From the NCBI RefSeq assembly GCF_030247195.1, contig NC_080671.1, forward strand, positions 202,286,897 through 202,350,896: a stretch of 64,000 nt of DNA, read 5' to 3'. Each line of letters opens with the position of its first letter. Position 1 is the first letter of the stretch. Below the pieces are notes generated by a model. That model ran no database searches and had not been told where the DNA came from. It saw only the letters and a program-made list of their open reading frames with translations. The stretch is from Topomyia yanbarensis. Its lineage: Eukaryota; Arthropoda; Insecta; Diptera; Culicidae. Shown piece after piece: positions 1 to 11,183 of this stretch. The translations under genes and the position numbers were made by a program.

Positions 1-409
1 TACGCGGATTTTGAAAATTACGCGGTTTTCATTTACGCGGATTTAGAAATTTACGCGGTTTTTATTTACGCGGTTTTTGAAATTTACGCGGTTTTCATTT
101 ACGCGGTTTTTGAAATTTACGCGGTTTTCATTTACGCGGATTTTGGAATTTACGCGGTATCCATTAATGAGGTTCCCTTTATCGCGGATTCTTAAATTTA
201 AGTGGTCTTCATTTACGCGGATTTTAAAATTTACGCAGTTTTCATTTACGCGGATTTTGAAATTGACGCGGTTTTCATTTACGCGGATTTTGAAATTTAC
301 GCGGTTTTCATTTACGCGGATTTTGAAATTTACGCGGTTTTCATTTACGCGGATTTTGAAATTTACGCGGTTTTCATTTACGCGGTTTTCATTTACGCGG
401 CCTGTATCC
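1..409. repeat. 33-bp minisatellite (ACGCGG repeat), truncated by window edge
   Basis: The core TTTACGCGG recurs every 15 to 18 bases. Two slightly different half-units, one followed by TTTTCA and one by ATTTTGAAA, alternate to give a 33-bp higher-order unit. The units between about 220 and 390 are nearly identical, while those around 150-220 are diverged. Because 33 is a multiple of three, frames on both strands stay open as short peptide repeats; these are not genes. The array begins at base 1, so it probably continues to the left of the window. Confidence 0.93.
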
Positions 410-1056
410 CCCGCGTAAAAAAACCTGAGTGTACTAACAAAATTTCTTTGTATAGGAGTGTGTGCCATCGTTTTTTTTTTCGTGAGCGTTGCGCTCATCT
501 CGAATCGTTCGCGAACAGCTCAATGTTCAAAAAGGATTGCTTTTGGGAATGAGATTGTGAGCCCAAAAACAGAAAATCTGAGCGCGCAGTGTTGGGTGAC
601 GTGTCGCAGATTATTAATGTGCTTATAAAATCCATTATTTCCGTTATTTTTAGTAATTGTACATTCTACGGAGTTGGATTCAAAATTGTTGTACATATTT
701 CCAATCAGATAGCGCATTATTTTTCCATTCAGTATAACGGCAGATATTCACGTTAAAAAATCGGGTAAAATTCCGGCAGAAAATTTTGAAAGGGGATCCC
801 TATATTGAAACGTTACAAGTATTCTACTTCAAAACTGAGGCGATCTAATTTTGACGATGCATTCAACAACAGTTTTTATTTTGAACTTTTAGTTAATTTT
901 CTCATCAATTTTCTTGAAAAACCAACTTTTTTCCGTTGTTTCACGATGCGAGTTAAGATGGCCTTAGCTGAACTAATTGGCGCAAAATGTTAAAAACAGT
1001 TAAACTTACCTGAATTCATCAGAATACTAACTAATCTCGTGATCTCCGTTGCTATA
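410..1056. other. Unannotated AT-rich stretch
   Basis: No recognisable coding region, TIR pair or tandem array was seen between the minisatellite and the first TAGGGT-family element. Short ORFs here show no family motif. Confidence 0.5.
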
Positions 1057-1366
1057 TAGGGTGATGAGCCCATTATCGCTATATTTCTATTATCACGCTA
1101 CCTATTTGAAGCCGTTGGTTAGAGCACTGTCTGCCATCTTTGTTTAACGCATTAAGTCAAATGGTAGCGCAACGATTCGTGTTTTCGTTGCGCTCAAACA
1201 CAAGAATTTCACTGTTTTCAGCGCATGTATGTTATTATCTTGGTACTTAACAACGAAGCAGAGCTATTGATGCCAATTTGTACGCATTCCATTGTTTGTA
1301 GGCCGAGCAATTAATGAATCAATGAGGCGCCCTCCTTAGTATGGTGAAAATAGGCACTTCACCCTA
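1057..1366 (+). mobile_element. TAGGGT-family MITE, copy 1
   Basis: The element starts TAGGGTGATGAGCCC and ends GGCACTTCACCCTA, giving a short imperfect TIR (TAGGGTGA on both ends) with TA at both edges. It is about 310 bp and has no ORF. It is homologous over its whole length, in inverted orientation, to 34293-34615; shared blocks include AACGCATTAAGTCAAATGG and a sequence around TTCACTGTTTTCAGCGCAT. The TA duplication, shown best at the second copy, suggests a Tc1/mariner-type mobilising transposase, which is inference. Confidence 0.8.
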
Positions 1367-2118
1367 TGTAGTTTATTTTTCAAATGCCATGAATATTTAA
1401 ATTTCAACGACTTGGTTTTGTGGCAACACAAACGAATACGTTAACGTTGCAAACTACGGCATATTGCGTAATATAGACCCCAACATGGCTGCGTGTGTAT
1501 GTCTGCACCTTTGCACGTCTGTTTGATAAAAGCTTAATTAGGCATTAACGAAGTAAATAAATTGCCTGCCATAAAATCGCTTTATCAGCGGCTGCTATCG
1601 TGACAAGGAAACCTAACCAGTTTTTATCTGAATTTATCACCCCTTTCGTTTGCTTGGATTAATAACCGCGATTAACTGGACTCATTTAGTCTATTTTTAT
1701 GCGCCTGGTTTTCCACGCTGCTTCAACTAGTTATTTGGTTAAGGATAAAAAACAACACTGGCGTAAACATCGCACCCAAGCGGCATCACTTTGTTTCTGG
1801 GATTTTTTAATTTGCGGAATATTTTCGTACCGACAGCGAAAAATAATTTAATAAATAGCAACCCTATTGATCCAGCAATTATCACAAAAACAATGTGAAG
1901 TTTGTTGTGAACAATTTAGTACTACGATAGAATTAAATACAATTAGTCAATTTATACTATGATTAAAGTATTCCTTGTATTTCTCTCGTTATTGACCTTG
2001 TTTCTTCTAATTTCTATTTATAGGGTACCTGATATCGTAGCACAGCACAGCAGAAACGACGGCACTTATTATGTGAGACTGATGCTGTGGTATCTTTTGC
2101 TCAAAAGTGTAGTTCATT
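1367..2118. other. Unannotated AT-rich stretch
   Basis: Nothing recognisable: no long ORF, no tandem repeat and no obvious TIR pair. Confidence 0.5.
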
Positions 2119-2262
2119 AGATACGGTAACTGTACACTAATTCATCTTAGCACCTATATTCATCTCACCCATTTTAACACACTAATGAAAGCAGTGTCTG
2201 CTATCTCTAGTCAACGCATTAGCTTAAATGGTAGGATGAATAAGGGTGTACTCCACTTTCCA
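2119..2262 (+). mobile_element. TAGGGT-family MITE, 5' part of second subfamily
   Basis: The sequence matches the left part of the element at 11184-12511: GGTAACTGT, then TAATTCATCTTAGCACCT, then CAACGCATTAGCTTAAATGG and GGATGAATAAGGGT. The terminal TAGGGT is degraded. Unlike the 11-kb copy, nothing is inserted between the CTATCTCT and CAACGCATT blocks, so it serves as an uninterrupted reference for that insertion site. Confidence 0.7.
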
Positions 2263-2477
2263 AACTCGAGTTATTTTTTTCAGATCAGATTTTTCATTTT
2301 ATTACTTCGAAGGTTATAAGCTTACAAATACTTTTTGATCCTCACTTTCTCTATTCCAACGAAATCAAGTCTACGCCAATTAATGATCAACGCGGTCTTG
2401 TTTTGTTTGAAGGAGAGGTATTGCGAATCATCACAGGTTGCATTTTTCTTTATTTTACGTTCATATGGATTATAGAG

Positions 2478-2600
2478 ATGGCCGGGTCCGGGTTTTTGGA
2501 CCCGGGTTCGGGTTCTTTAAATTTAAACTTCTCGAGTTTTGTCGGGTTCCGGGTTTGCAAATTTTAAATCCTCGGGCTCGGGCCGGGTCCGGAGGGGATT
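2478..2600. repeat. Degenerate CGGGT-rich minisatellite, array 1
   Basis: Runs of GGGTCCGGG and CGGGTTCGGGTT alternate with AT-rich linkers such as TTTAAATTTAAA and AAATTTTAAATCC. Local base composition is far richer in G+C than the neighbourhood. The same unit, a G-rich CGGGT block plus a TTTTCAATTTTAAA-like linker, recurs at 4366-4545. Confidence 0.75.
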
Positions 2601-3949
2601 TTGGGGACAAAATGACACAGTATCCCACTTTGCTCTATTTTTCTAGAAACAGAAATATCTACATTCAAATACCAAGGTTATTTCCTTTAAAAAGGTATCA
2701 ATTGTAATTTTCTGATTGCTACTTCCAAAGTTATAGCATTTAATATATTTTTCCTCCATATTTTCGCATAGCACCAATTTCAAAAATTTCAAGCGAAGTG
2801 GGTTGGAGTCTTAAATTGTCCAATCTAATGAACAACGATGGCACTCATATAGTGATGGTATACCAGCGCCATTATGAAATCAATGGTATGCACTTTCTGT
2901 CAGATTGTCCCAGGGCTGAGCCGTTGCATGATCCGGATTCCTTCATGAACATACATGAATTTCCACGATCTTAAGGATTTAATCGTAAAAATATTGTGTG
3001 TAGTCGTTCCAAGAACTTCATTGGAGATGTCGAAGCATCTCTACTGGCGTGCATACCGTACTATCTGAAGCATAAAATAAATTATATACCCCATCAAAGA
3101 TATTTGTCCTAACGCTAATGATGTGACATTAAGAAAAGGTGAGAGAATCTTTATTGACACCCTTCGACACAATTTTGGTCGCACCAACCAGAAACGCGGG
3201 TGACGCCGTGTAAACTATCGAATACGAATTGACAATTGCCATAGCTTAATTTAATACATGTAACATATTATAAAAAACTACTCTTTCAGGAATGGTTTTC
3301 TATAAAAATTAGAAATTTGGATTAAGTACGACGGGCAAGGTTGTTTGAAACTATCATCATTAATCTTTTTGTTTCCCCATCAGTTAGCCGTCGATTTATC
3401 TTATTTCCCGGTTAAGATAACGACGTTTTATAAATTTCCCAGAACATTACAAATTCAGCGTTCAGTAGTAATAAATGTAAATTCGAATTCCACTCACCAC
3501 TAATTCGTTTTGCCATTGGCAGATACAACTGGATGCGTATGTTACTACTTCAGGTTCGAGTGATTAAAATTCTTGATTGATTCTTCGTATTAACCGAGAG
3601 GGTGAATGTTTTGACGTGTCTTTGAAAAATGAGTGAAGCCAACATAAGCTTGCTTCCTGGCTCTAGTTGCCAAAAATGACAGCGAACGCGCTTTAAGTAA
3701 CGTTCACATCGCTACGAGCCAATGTTGCTAACTCGACCTGAAACTTATCGAATGTAAACAAACTTCAGTTTGATGTGTTTAACTGGACTTCAGGTGATAA
3801 AAGCATTCGGATTTTGTAAGGAAGAAGCGATGCAAGAGAAAGCGTTATTTTTCTTATATTGTTAATAATTACCTTTTTTCCCTTTTTATTTCGACTATGA
3901 TTAGTCACATTTTCTTTTTTTATGTTTTAACGACATTCAATTAGCTAGA
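2601..3949. other. Mostly unannotated; contains one dispersed-repeat fragment
   Basis: Around 2845-2920 there is similarity to 31938-32020: GGTATAC, then AGCGCCA and TAT, then AAATCA, GTGGTA or ATGGTA, and later a GTTGTCCC-like block. This marks a dispersed repeat of unknown class. The remainder shows no coding or structural signal I can support. Confidence 0.45.
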
Positions 3950-4360
3950 GATTACTGGGTAGGGAAAGTTATGAAACTTAGAGCCATAGTACTTAAGTGA
4001 GAGCAAGGATGTGAAGTAAACAGATCGGAAAACTAGAAGTGGCAGGGTCATTAGAACAGGCTTAATATCGTGCGGGCTTAATTTTTGCCTTCTGATAATG
4101 AGGGTCGAGCTTAGGCAGAATAACTACGAATCACTCGAGTTCACTATCATGTGTCCTTGATAAAGGTAGACGTATCTATCTTTACCGTGACAAACCGGCC
4201 GGTTGTCACGGTAAAGATAGATACGTCTACCTTTATCAAGGACACATGATAGTGAACTCGAGTGATTCGTAGTTATTCTGCCTAAGCTCGACCCTCATTA
4301 TCAGAAGGCAAAAATTAAGCCCGCACGATATTAAGCCTGTTCTAATGACCCTGCCACTTC
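3950..4360. mobile_element. Fold-back element 1, right arm truncated
   Basis: A perfect inverted repeat has arms 4036-4193 and 4203-4360 around a spacer containing CCGGCCGG. The left arm continues outward through about 3950 with TTAGAGCCATAGTACT (3978-3993) and GAGAGCAAGG, but the right arm stops at 4360, next to the CGGGT array. The outer and inner arm motifs also occur at 9268-9826 and 47248-47440, so this is one family. There is no ORF, so it is non-autonomous, and arm identity is essentially complete. Confidence 0.88.
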
Positions 4361-4365
4361 AAATT

Positions 4366-4545
4366 TAGAAATTCTCGGGTTTGGGTCGGGCTCGGGTTTT
4401 TCAATTTTAAAATGTTCGGGCTCAGGTCGGGTTCGGGGTTTTTCAAATTTTATAATGTCGGACTAGAGTCGGGTTCGGGCTTTTCAATTTTCAAGCTCTC
4501 GGGTACGGGTCGGGTACGGTTTCGAAAAAAATGAAACCCGACCAT
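4366..4545. repeat. Degenerate CGGGT-rich minisatellite, array 2
   Basis: About four to five units, each a CGGGTTCGGGT-like block followed by TTTTCAATTTTAAAATG-like linkers. They are related to 2478-2600. The array begins within a few bases of where the right arm of fold-back element 1 ends, so it may have replaced or truncated that arm. Confidence 0.78.
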
Positions 4546-5578
4546 GCAAGCTAGGCTTCAATTTGCTGTCACGTTCCGGTGTAATCTCCAAATATTTCGT
4601 TGTAACAAACTTCTCGAATTTGGATGATCGCAGTCGATTAATAATATAGAGGCCAAGGGGACCATAATATTTGTAAGTTCGAGATAGTTCCGCTTCTGAT
4701 TATTCGATTTCACCATAATTTTGTTTAAATTAAGGCGGATTTTCGTGTGAGAACTAATCATTTCTGGAGCCGCCGGCAGCCACCCTCCCCCCCCCCCCCC
4801 ATGAGCGTTTTGAATTACTTTTAAAAATTTATTACCTTCCTGTCCAGGAAAAAATATACTGCAAACCGTTTGGACACATAAAATGTCATTTGAGTTCGGT
4901 CACTCTAGAAACAAGTCAATGAAGAAACCAAGGACGAAACTTTGCGAGGGTGGCTGGAAAGGGATGTATGTCAAGTTGGACGGCTTCTCTGAAGGATCGG
5001 TTAACGTTTCGACAAGCTTCGATATTGGCAAAAGTAGTGAGTAGACAGCAGATGTCGGTCAGAGGGCTAGCAACGGCAGTTAGGGAGGAAAACACGAAGT
5101 TGGAGAAAATCGGGATAACGTTGTCTAGAGAAATTTTACCGCCGATGATTATACCGTTAGAGTGGCAGCGAAATTATTTACGAAAATGGGCATCGGTATA
5201 GGGAGAAATACTGCCGCCAAGAAGTTCTCAGCACCAGATACCAGATAAATAGGCACGACTAACACCAAGAGGGATAAGAAACCCGGCAAAGGTGGTTGTA
5301 AGCAGATGTAAATTCTTATGGTCGACACCCCCGCATCGGTTCATGTCTCAACAGGGTACGATATTTGCAGCAGACCTGAGCTGGTGAGATATATCGCGAA
5401 AGTTTGACAGCAAGTAAGGAAAAGTAGCTATGGACAAAAACATGACGATTAACACAAAACAAAATAAGCAAGAACACAATCCTTACTAAAGGATTACGAA
5501 ATACAAGAGGCTTTAGTTTAGTCGGATGGCTTAACTACTACAAACCAATCCGAATCCACCACGAGCCAGCAGGCAACG
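4546..5578. other. Unannotated; poly-C tract and orphan 83-codon ORF
   Basis: A C homopolymer lies at about 4786-4800. From about 4930 to 5580 the base composition shifts to higher G+C, with A/G-rich sense-like codons, and a plus-strand ORF at 4950-5201 gives 83 residues. I recognise no domain. The region could be a decayed retroelement coding fragment or a host exon remnant; the sequence does not decide. Confidence 0.35.
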
Positions 5579-6678
5579 CACAGTGGTCGGAAATGCCAAA
5601 AACGTCACTAGAGGCCAAACCATTGAATATATTCATAAGGTATCTTTAGAGGAATTGTTCGTATGAATATTCCCCACAATCTTATAAAATTAAATTGAGG
5701 CATGGCTTACTATGATTGAACTAGAAAAATTAACTTTTTATACTGACGAGGTAGAAAGTTGGTGTCTTCGACAAAGTTTTAGGAATGCTCATAATGATGA
5801 AATTTGTTGAACAACTTGAGCTTGTAGGACTTATTGTTATCGATTTATAAGGCGTTTTCTAAGGCAAACCCCTTAAATTTAGCTTTTTAGTATAGCTTTT
5901 TTTCGCTGTGACTTTTCGTGCAAACGATGTTCCAGACAAATGTGGAGGTATTAAAACCACATAATATTGTTGAAGACTGCATGTAAAAATTAAATTATTG
6001 TTGAAGACTGCATGTAAAAATATTGTTGGACACTGCATATAAAAATTTCACCTGAAATTGGTGGCACGGCGCACACCTCTTGTAAAAATACTCATTCGTT
6101 TTAGAGTTATTGAAGAATTTTAAATTTTTTACACTAAGTTTAACTGCGTATAAGAGAGAAAGGTGCAAACCAAGAGACACTATTTTCAATGTCCGGACTA
6201 CGCATAATAAAGGTAAGTAGGTTTTAAGCTCATTTTATAATGTTTTTTTACTTGGGTATTTTTAATTACAGTCTTCAACAATATTATGTGGTTTTAATGC
6301 CTCCACATTTGTCTGGAGCACGGTTTGCACGAAAAGTCACAGCGGAAAAATTTATATTAAAAAAACTAAATTTGAGGGTGTTGCCATTGAAAACGCTTTA
6401 CAAATCGATAACATTAAATCCTACAAGTTCAACTAGTTCAACAAAATTATTTATTACGAACATTTCTAAAACTTTGTCGAAGGCACCAACTTTCTACCTC
6501 GTCAGCATAAAAAGTTAATTTTTTAATTTGATCGTAGTAAGCCATGCCTAATTTTAATTTTTATCAGGTTGTCGGGAATATTCTTACGACCAAGTCGTCC
6601 AAAGATACCGTGTGAATATATTCGATGGTTTGGCCTCTACTGAATTAAGTTCACGTTTTGAGGTTTCCGACCACTATG
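5579..6678. mobile_element. Fold-back element 2 (ends CAYAGTGGTCGGAAA), about 1.1 kb
   Basis: The left arm (5579 to about 5985) and right arm (about 6261-6678) are diverged inverted copies. The outer ends are CACAGTGGTCGG and CCGACCACTATG. Further matching blocks are AGGCCAAACCATTGAATATA, the region around GTCTTCGACAAAGTTTTAG, CACAAATGTGGAGG-type sequence and ATATTGTTGAAGACTG. The central 270 bp holds two to three direct copies of ATTGTTGAAGACTGCATG. No transposase ORF is present; the small ORFs inside are not convincing. Target-site duplications are not clear. Confidence 0.8.
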
Positions 6679-6744
6679 CAGTGGTGTCTTTTGATGACTC
6701 CTTCTTGATAAGAAACGTTTACCCAATTTGTTTCCGGTTGTGGT

Positions 6745-6845
6745 GTTCAAAGATGTTAAAACCTATTTAAGCACAATCCACGTCAGAGTTATCAACGAAA
6801 TAGTGTGACATCTTCACCAATGAGATGAATAAGGGTTTGTATTTA
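6745..6845 (+). mobile_element. TAGGGT-family MITE, 3' fragment
   Basis: This matches the 3' part of the 11184-12511 element: AAAGATGTTRAAACC, TTTAAGCRCAATCCA, GAGTTATCAAC, AAATAGTGT and the terminal block AATGAGATGAATAAGGG. No matching 5' part precedes it, so it is a truncated copy abutting fold-back element 2. Confidence 0.7.
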
Positions 6846-6954
6846 AGATCGCCAAAAATAGTTTCGATTTATAGAGTAATCCGTCTATTTTCACATATTA
6901 GGGAAGAAGTCGCATTATTTCGATAATTCCTCGGTCAACAATCCCTAGTTTGCA

Positions 6955-7640
6955 TAAAAATGGGTATCAATATCATTGAGTTTTGAGTATGCGTAGAGAG
7001 CTTCAATATGGTTTCCATTCCCCATTGCAATCAAGGAGTAGTTGACGAATTCTAGTAATGTTGTTTTATTTGAGCGTCCTTTGAAGAACCCATGGTGCGT
7101 GATAGTAATTCTGTTTTGATATGATAAAACAATTTTTCATTAACTTTCAAAACCTAGTACTCCATGAACTGAAGAAAATGCCAGAATCAAGCGACATATT
7201 AAAATCCAAAACAAAGGAGCTGTAAGTTTTAATGCTAACTTCTTCATGAATACGGGAGAAATCCCCTCAGGCCCAGAACCATTGGAAACAATTAATTTTT
7301 TTAGAGCTTCCATAATATCCTGCATACTGACATGATTGACGCTAATGTCTATAATAAATTCTTGGAAGAAATCGAAATATTTGCGATCATGATCTTCTTC
7401 AGAAAATGTGGTATACATTTCTGGAAAGAAATTTACAAAAAGATTGCAGATATGGTCCGAGTTGACACCAGCATCTTCTTTAAGATTCATTTTTGAAGGT
7501 AATATTTTAGTATAATTAGGTAAAGATTTTTTGATCAAGATTTTATTTGAAGTTCAGTTTTTATTTTGTAATCTTCTAATGCAATATTAATGGATAGATT
7601 CAGTTGGTCGCGAATGTCCAAATATTTAAATAAGTTCATT
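6955..7640 (-). pseudogene. Jockey-clade LINE reverse transcriptase remnant
   Basis: On the minus strand the frame at 7538-7140 contains SNGSGPEGISPVFMKKLA, which corresponds to the conserved N-terminal RT block of Jockey-type non-LTR retrotransposons (consensus near GPDGIPPVFLK). After a frameshift the reading resumes at about 7105 with HHGFFKGRS and LLEFVNY, the next conserved RT block. The downstream motif that should carry the catalytic aspartate reads AYSKLND, so that aspartate is gone. Upstream, to about 7640, RDQLNLSINIALEDYK is readable before a stop. It is a dead fragment of ORF2. Confidence 0.8.
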
Positions 7641-8100
7641 GTAATAGAAAAAAATATCGTCGAAAAATAAAGTGTAAAATGTCATAAAAATGAATAGTAA
7701 AAGAAAGTACCTACAACTGCGAATAATGAATAAATTTCGTGTTATAAAAAATGTCTCATCACAGGTGGATGAAAGTCGTTTTAATCAAGAAAATTTGCCG
7801 CGTTTTAGGATTTTTCAGACTTTTTCCATTTAAGGGCGATATTTTGCTACAAGGCACGCTAAATGAAATTATAAAGATCATGCAACTAAACATTGCTTTG
7901 TAAGACGAGACTGGATTCATGCTCCAGCGGTTTCATAAACTGGCACTTTTGAACATGGATGACAAATTTTACCGATATCAACCTGACCTACAGAAATTCT
8001 AAAACGCTTTAGATGCGCTGTAACTTGTTCAAATTTCTGTTGAACATCGGTGGACTAATCTGTATGAATCAGATATTACATTTAGTCTATGATGAAGCAT
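7641..8100. other. Unannotated AT-rich stretch
   Basis: Nothing recognisable between the LINE remnant and the next putative MITE. Confidence 0.5.
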
Positions 8101-8627
8101 TTAACCCATTCATGCCCATGTTGTTTGTGTACAACAACTTTTTTAAACAGTAATAACTTTTTATTAAGGCAAAATTTGCTCACAAAAACAAGTAAGGCTA
8201 ATAAATGTGACTATTGCCTTTCATTTCAGTATTAATTGTTCCAAGGACCAGCTATAGAACTGAAGTTATTGCAATTAGTATGATTGGATTCTGACGGAGC
8301 AGTGCTGCCAAGAATAACTTAAGTTAACGACGGAAAATGAATTTTTCATATATCTTCGTTATGTTGCAATATTATTAAAAATTGATAAAACTTATCGATT
8401 TAGACTGTCTTTGCCTACATTTTCCACCCAATTGGACTATTGTAAATATTTTAGGAGACTTGCATTAAGCATTGGAAGATAAAAACTGAGCAGCTTCTAG
8501 CACTGCGAGGGAAGCACCTATCTTTATGAAAAAAAGCTTTTCGTGCTTCTTGAACCCACCGTTTTCAAGGAAAAATAATTCTGAAACCTTATATGCACGA
8601 GAAAAATGTTGGGCATGAAAAAGTATA
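8101..8627. mobile_element. Putative MITE with TTCATGCCCA ends
   Basis: The left end reads TTAACCCATTCATGCCCATG and the right end, reverse-complemented, reads TACTTTTTCATGCCCAACAT. They share TTCATGCCCA and partly the flanking bases. Length is about 527 bp with no ORF. Target-site duplications are not evident, so boundaries are approximate. Confidence 0.5.
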
Positions 8628-8911
8628 ATGACCAGAAAACAGTAATTTCAGAACTGATTTTCTAAGCACTTGTTTGCCAAATCTCGGAACGCTGATTGCG
8701 TCTAACCACCTGTATTCCTATTGGTACAATTGATTGGACAACATGACGACACGGAAACATTTTAGGCTACGATGCAGAATCACATCTGGGATATGCAAGG
8801 AACAGAAACAACCAATCTCCGACAATAAAAGAGATGTTCTAGGACTCCTTCGAGAAATGGTTTAAAAATGATTTTTGAAATCTGTAACGCACTCGAACTC
8901 TAATATGTTGA

Positions 8912-9026
8912 CAGGTTGGCTAATGGTAAAAATAATAAGTTCGCAGATGATCGGGTTCGATTCCCGACCCTGCACGTTTTTCTAAAACAGATTTTTGTAA
9001 CTGCCAAAAAATAGGCGAATCAAACC
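8912..9026 (+). mobile_element. Feilai-like SINE remnant
   Basis: A tRNA-like head, GGTTGGCTAATGGTAAA, is followed by a clear pol III B box GGTTCGATTCC at 8954-8964 and CCGACCCTGCAC. The body motifs AACAGATTTTT and AATAGGCGAAT match the intact SINE at 33241-33408. A deletion removes part of the region after the tRNA head, and the 3' tail is lost. Confidence 0.65.
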
Positions 9027-9267
9027 TACTGCAGTTTCGTACTAGATTTTAGTTTTCAAAATTAAATTGTTTGTATCAATTGTAGTAGTCAGCATTGAAA
9101 TGTATCATTTGAATGTTCGTAATCTGCTAGTGCAAAAAAGAGGAGGTTTTATGGTTGATGGAGAGCGAGATTAAACCAAATATATTTTGGCAGGCTTTTC
9201 CCTATTATTTTTACCATTTTTTTGTTAACCATTTTTGTTAACGACCTATTGAGTTAATTTGTCAACA

Positions 9268-9826
9268 GTTTTTTCGGCATTTAATTAGCAAGGGACTGGA
9301 AGGTGAAGTATATTTTTCAATATTTAGAGCCATAGTACTCAAGGGAGAGCAAGGTGTTGAAAGGAGAAAGTTTAGAAAAGCGTGGAAGGATCATATATGC
9401 AAGCTTAGAGCTCACCGGCGACTTAACCCTTTGTCTGCTACCGTAGTGGTCAGGGTCTTTTGGCATTAGAAATGCGAATCACCTGAGTCTACGGCATGTC
9501 CGAACAAGCGTAAAGTAACTTGTTACTTCATGCTGTCGGAACAGACTGTCGGTTCCGACAGCATGAAGTAACAAGTTACTTTACGCTTGTTCGAACATGC
9601 CGTAGACTCAGGTGATTCGCATTTCTAATGCCAAAAGACCCTGACCACTACGGTAGCAGACAAAGGGTTAAGTCGCCGGTGAGCTCTAAGCTTGCATATA
9701 TGATCCTTCCACGCTTTTCTAAACTTTCTCCTTTCAACACCTTGCTCTCCCTTGAGTACTATGGCTCTAAATATTGAAAAATATACTTCACCTTCCAGTC
9801 CCTTGCTAATTAAATGCCGAAAAAAC
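9268..9826. mobile_element. Fold-back element 3: 559-bp near-perfect palindrome
   Basis: The arms 9268-9542 and 9552-9826 are inverted copies of 275 bp each with a 9-nt loop. I found one mismatch (a C/T difference near 9509) and no indels. Both arms carry TTAGAGCCATAGTACT (9324-9339 and its mirror 9755-9770) and CGAATCACCTGAGTCTAC (9475-9492), shared with 3950-4360 and 47248-47440. There is no ORF of its own. The direct repeat CTTTTCCCTATT occurs at 9195-9206 and 9828-9839, but this is not a convincing duplication. Confidence 0.93.
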
Positions 9827-11183
9827 CCTTTTCCCTATTCTTGGCTAATGAAATAGAGAAAAGAAATAAAAAGGTTTTATTCAAATTTTGTATAAAGAAT
9901 GACCACTGTGAGTTGTTTTACGCTAAGCCATGTAGGAAAATACAGACTGGTATCGAACTTCATTATTCATTAACCGTATGCACAACTATCGTAAGTCTGT
10001 TGTGGTTACGGACGTCCTATGGGTTTGTAATAAGTAAGGAGCAATTTTGAAAATCCGGAAATTTCCCCATAAACTTAAATTTTCTACAGAGCGACATAGC
10101 ATATTATATTTATTGTGACCCTATCAACAGAGGGAATGTAATAATGCATTAAGGGTTATGGGAGATTTCAAAAACCAATTCCGAACACGTTTTCCAAGTG
10201 TAGCTACACTATTTCATTTTCATGTCTTTTTTATCTCGATCGGATTTGCTTCCTTCGGGGCAGTAAGGCCTAAATGTGGTAAGAATCGACCTGAGACCAC
10301 CTTACATGCCCTGGTCTCCGACCTCCACAAGCAAAATACTTTCCTCGCATAGGTAGTTACACACGTACGGAAGATGTTTGCACTATTCCAACCAGACACA
10401 CCCCCTGAATTTAAACAGTCGATCCCAAAGGTGCAGAAAATATCAATCCCAGGGCAAAAATATCCCCCAAATATAAGCGTTAGTTTCAGTAGAGTATTAT
10501 ATGCGCTGCAAGAAATATAATAGAAATATTTCATTTTTATTGCAGACCTCTTCCTTCCTTCCGCCCGTTGATAAACATTTTCTGCCTGGGATATTTTTCC
10601 TTGCCAAAACGAAATTAGCCGATAAAGCGGCAATAATGGTGTCATAAAAATGGATATACGAGATTAAAAATAATACATGTCCCATCCGAAACGGAATGGA
10701 AGGGTCGGATGCCGGATAAAGTGTCGACCATATTTCAACACAGTCTCTTCAGTTCTAGTTGGATGCTGAACGATGTTTGTTATTAAACCAGATAAATTGC
10801 CCATAAGTATCTATGTACCTACATGCGTAGAATGTGTTGCTGAAGGAAATAAACTCAAACTTAACTATATGTAGCTTTGAAGTATTTCGAACTTAATATT
10901 AGTGACGATAAATGCAACAACACGTCACTGAAACGATGAGATAGAACCCGACCCAATAGAGAATCTTCTAGAAAGCCAATATTCGAAACAAGATCGACAA
11001 CTGATCTGTTCTAAGCCGAAGCGAATTTTGGAAAATGAATACATATTTGTGCTAAATATTGTACTATTTACACGCACATCTACTTATTTTGATGAATTTG
11101 AGAAGTTGGAAATGCGTGTTCTTAATTCTTGTGTGATTATTGCTTCCGAAACACACTGATCGAAACTGGTACATTATGCATTA
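9827..11183. other. Unannotated, apparently low-copy sequence
   Basis: No repeat family seen elsewhere in this window and no recognisable protein. The part from about 10220 to 10720 is somewhat richer in G+C and could be unique host sequence. ORFs here, for example 10220-10645 on the minus strand, overlap one another and have no motif I recognise. Confidence 0.4.

Noticed and set aside
43..552. Three repetitive ORFs on both strands
   Set aside because: They arise from the 33-bp minisatellite, whose unit length is a multiple of three.
4950..5201. 83-codon ORF as a retroelement gag or host exon
   Set aside because: The composition is suggestive, but no motif could be matched.
9195..9839. CTTTTCCCTATT direct repeat as a target-site duplication of the 559-bp palindrome
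   Set aside because: The left copy lies 60 bp outside the arm, so it does not flank the element directly.
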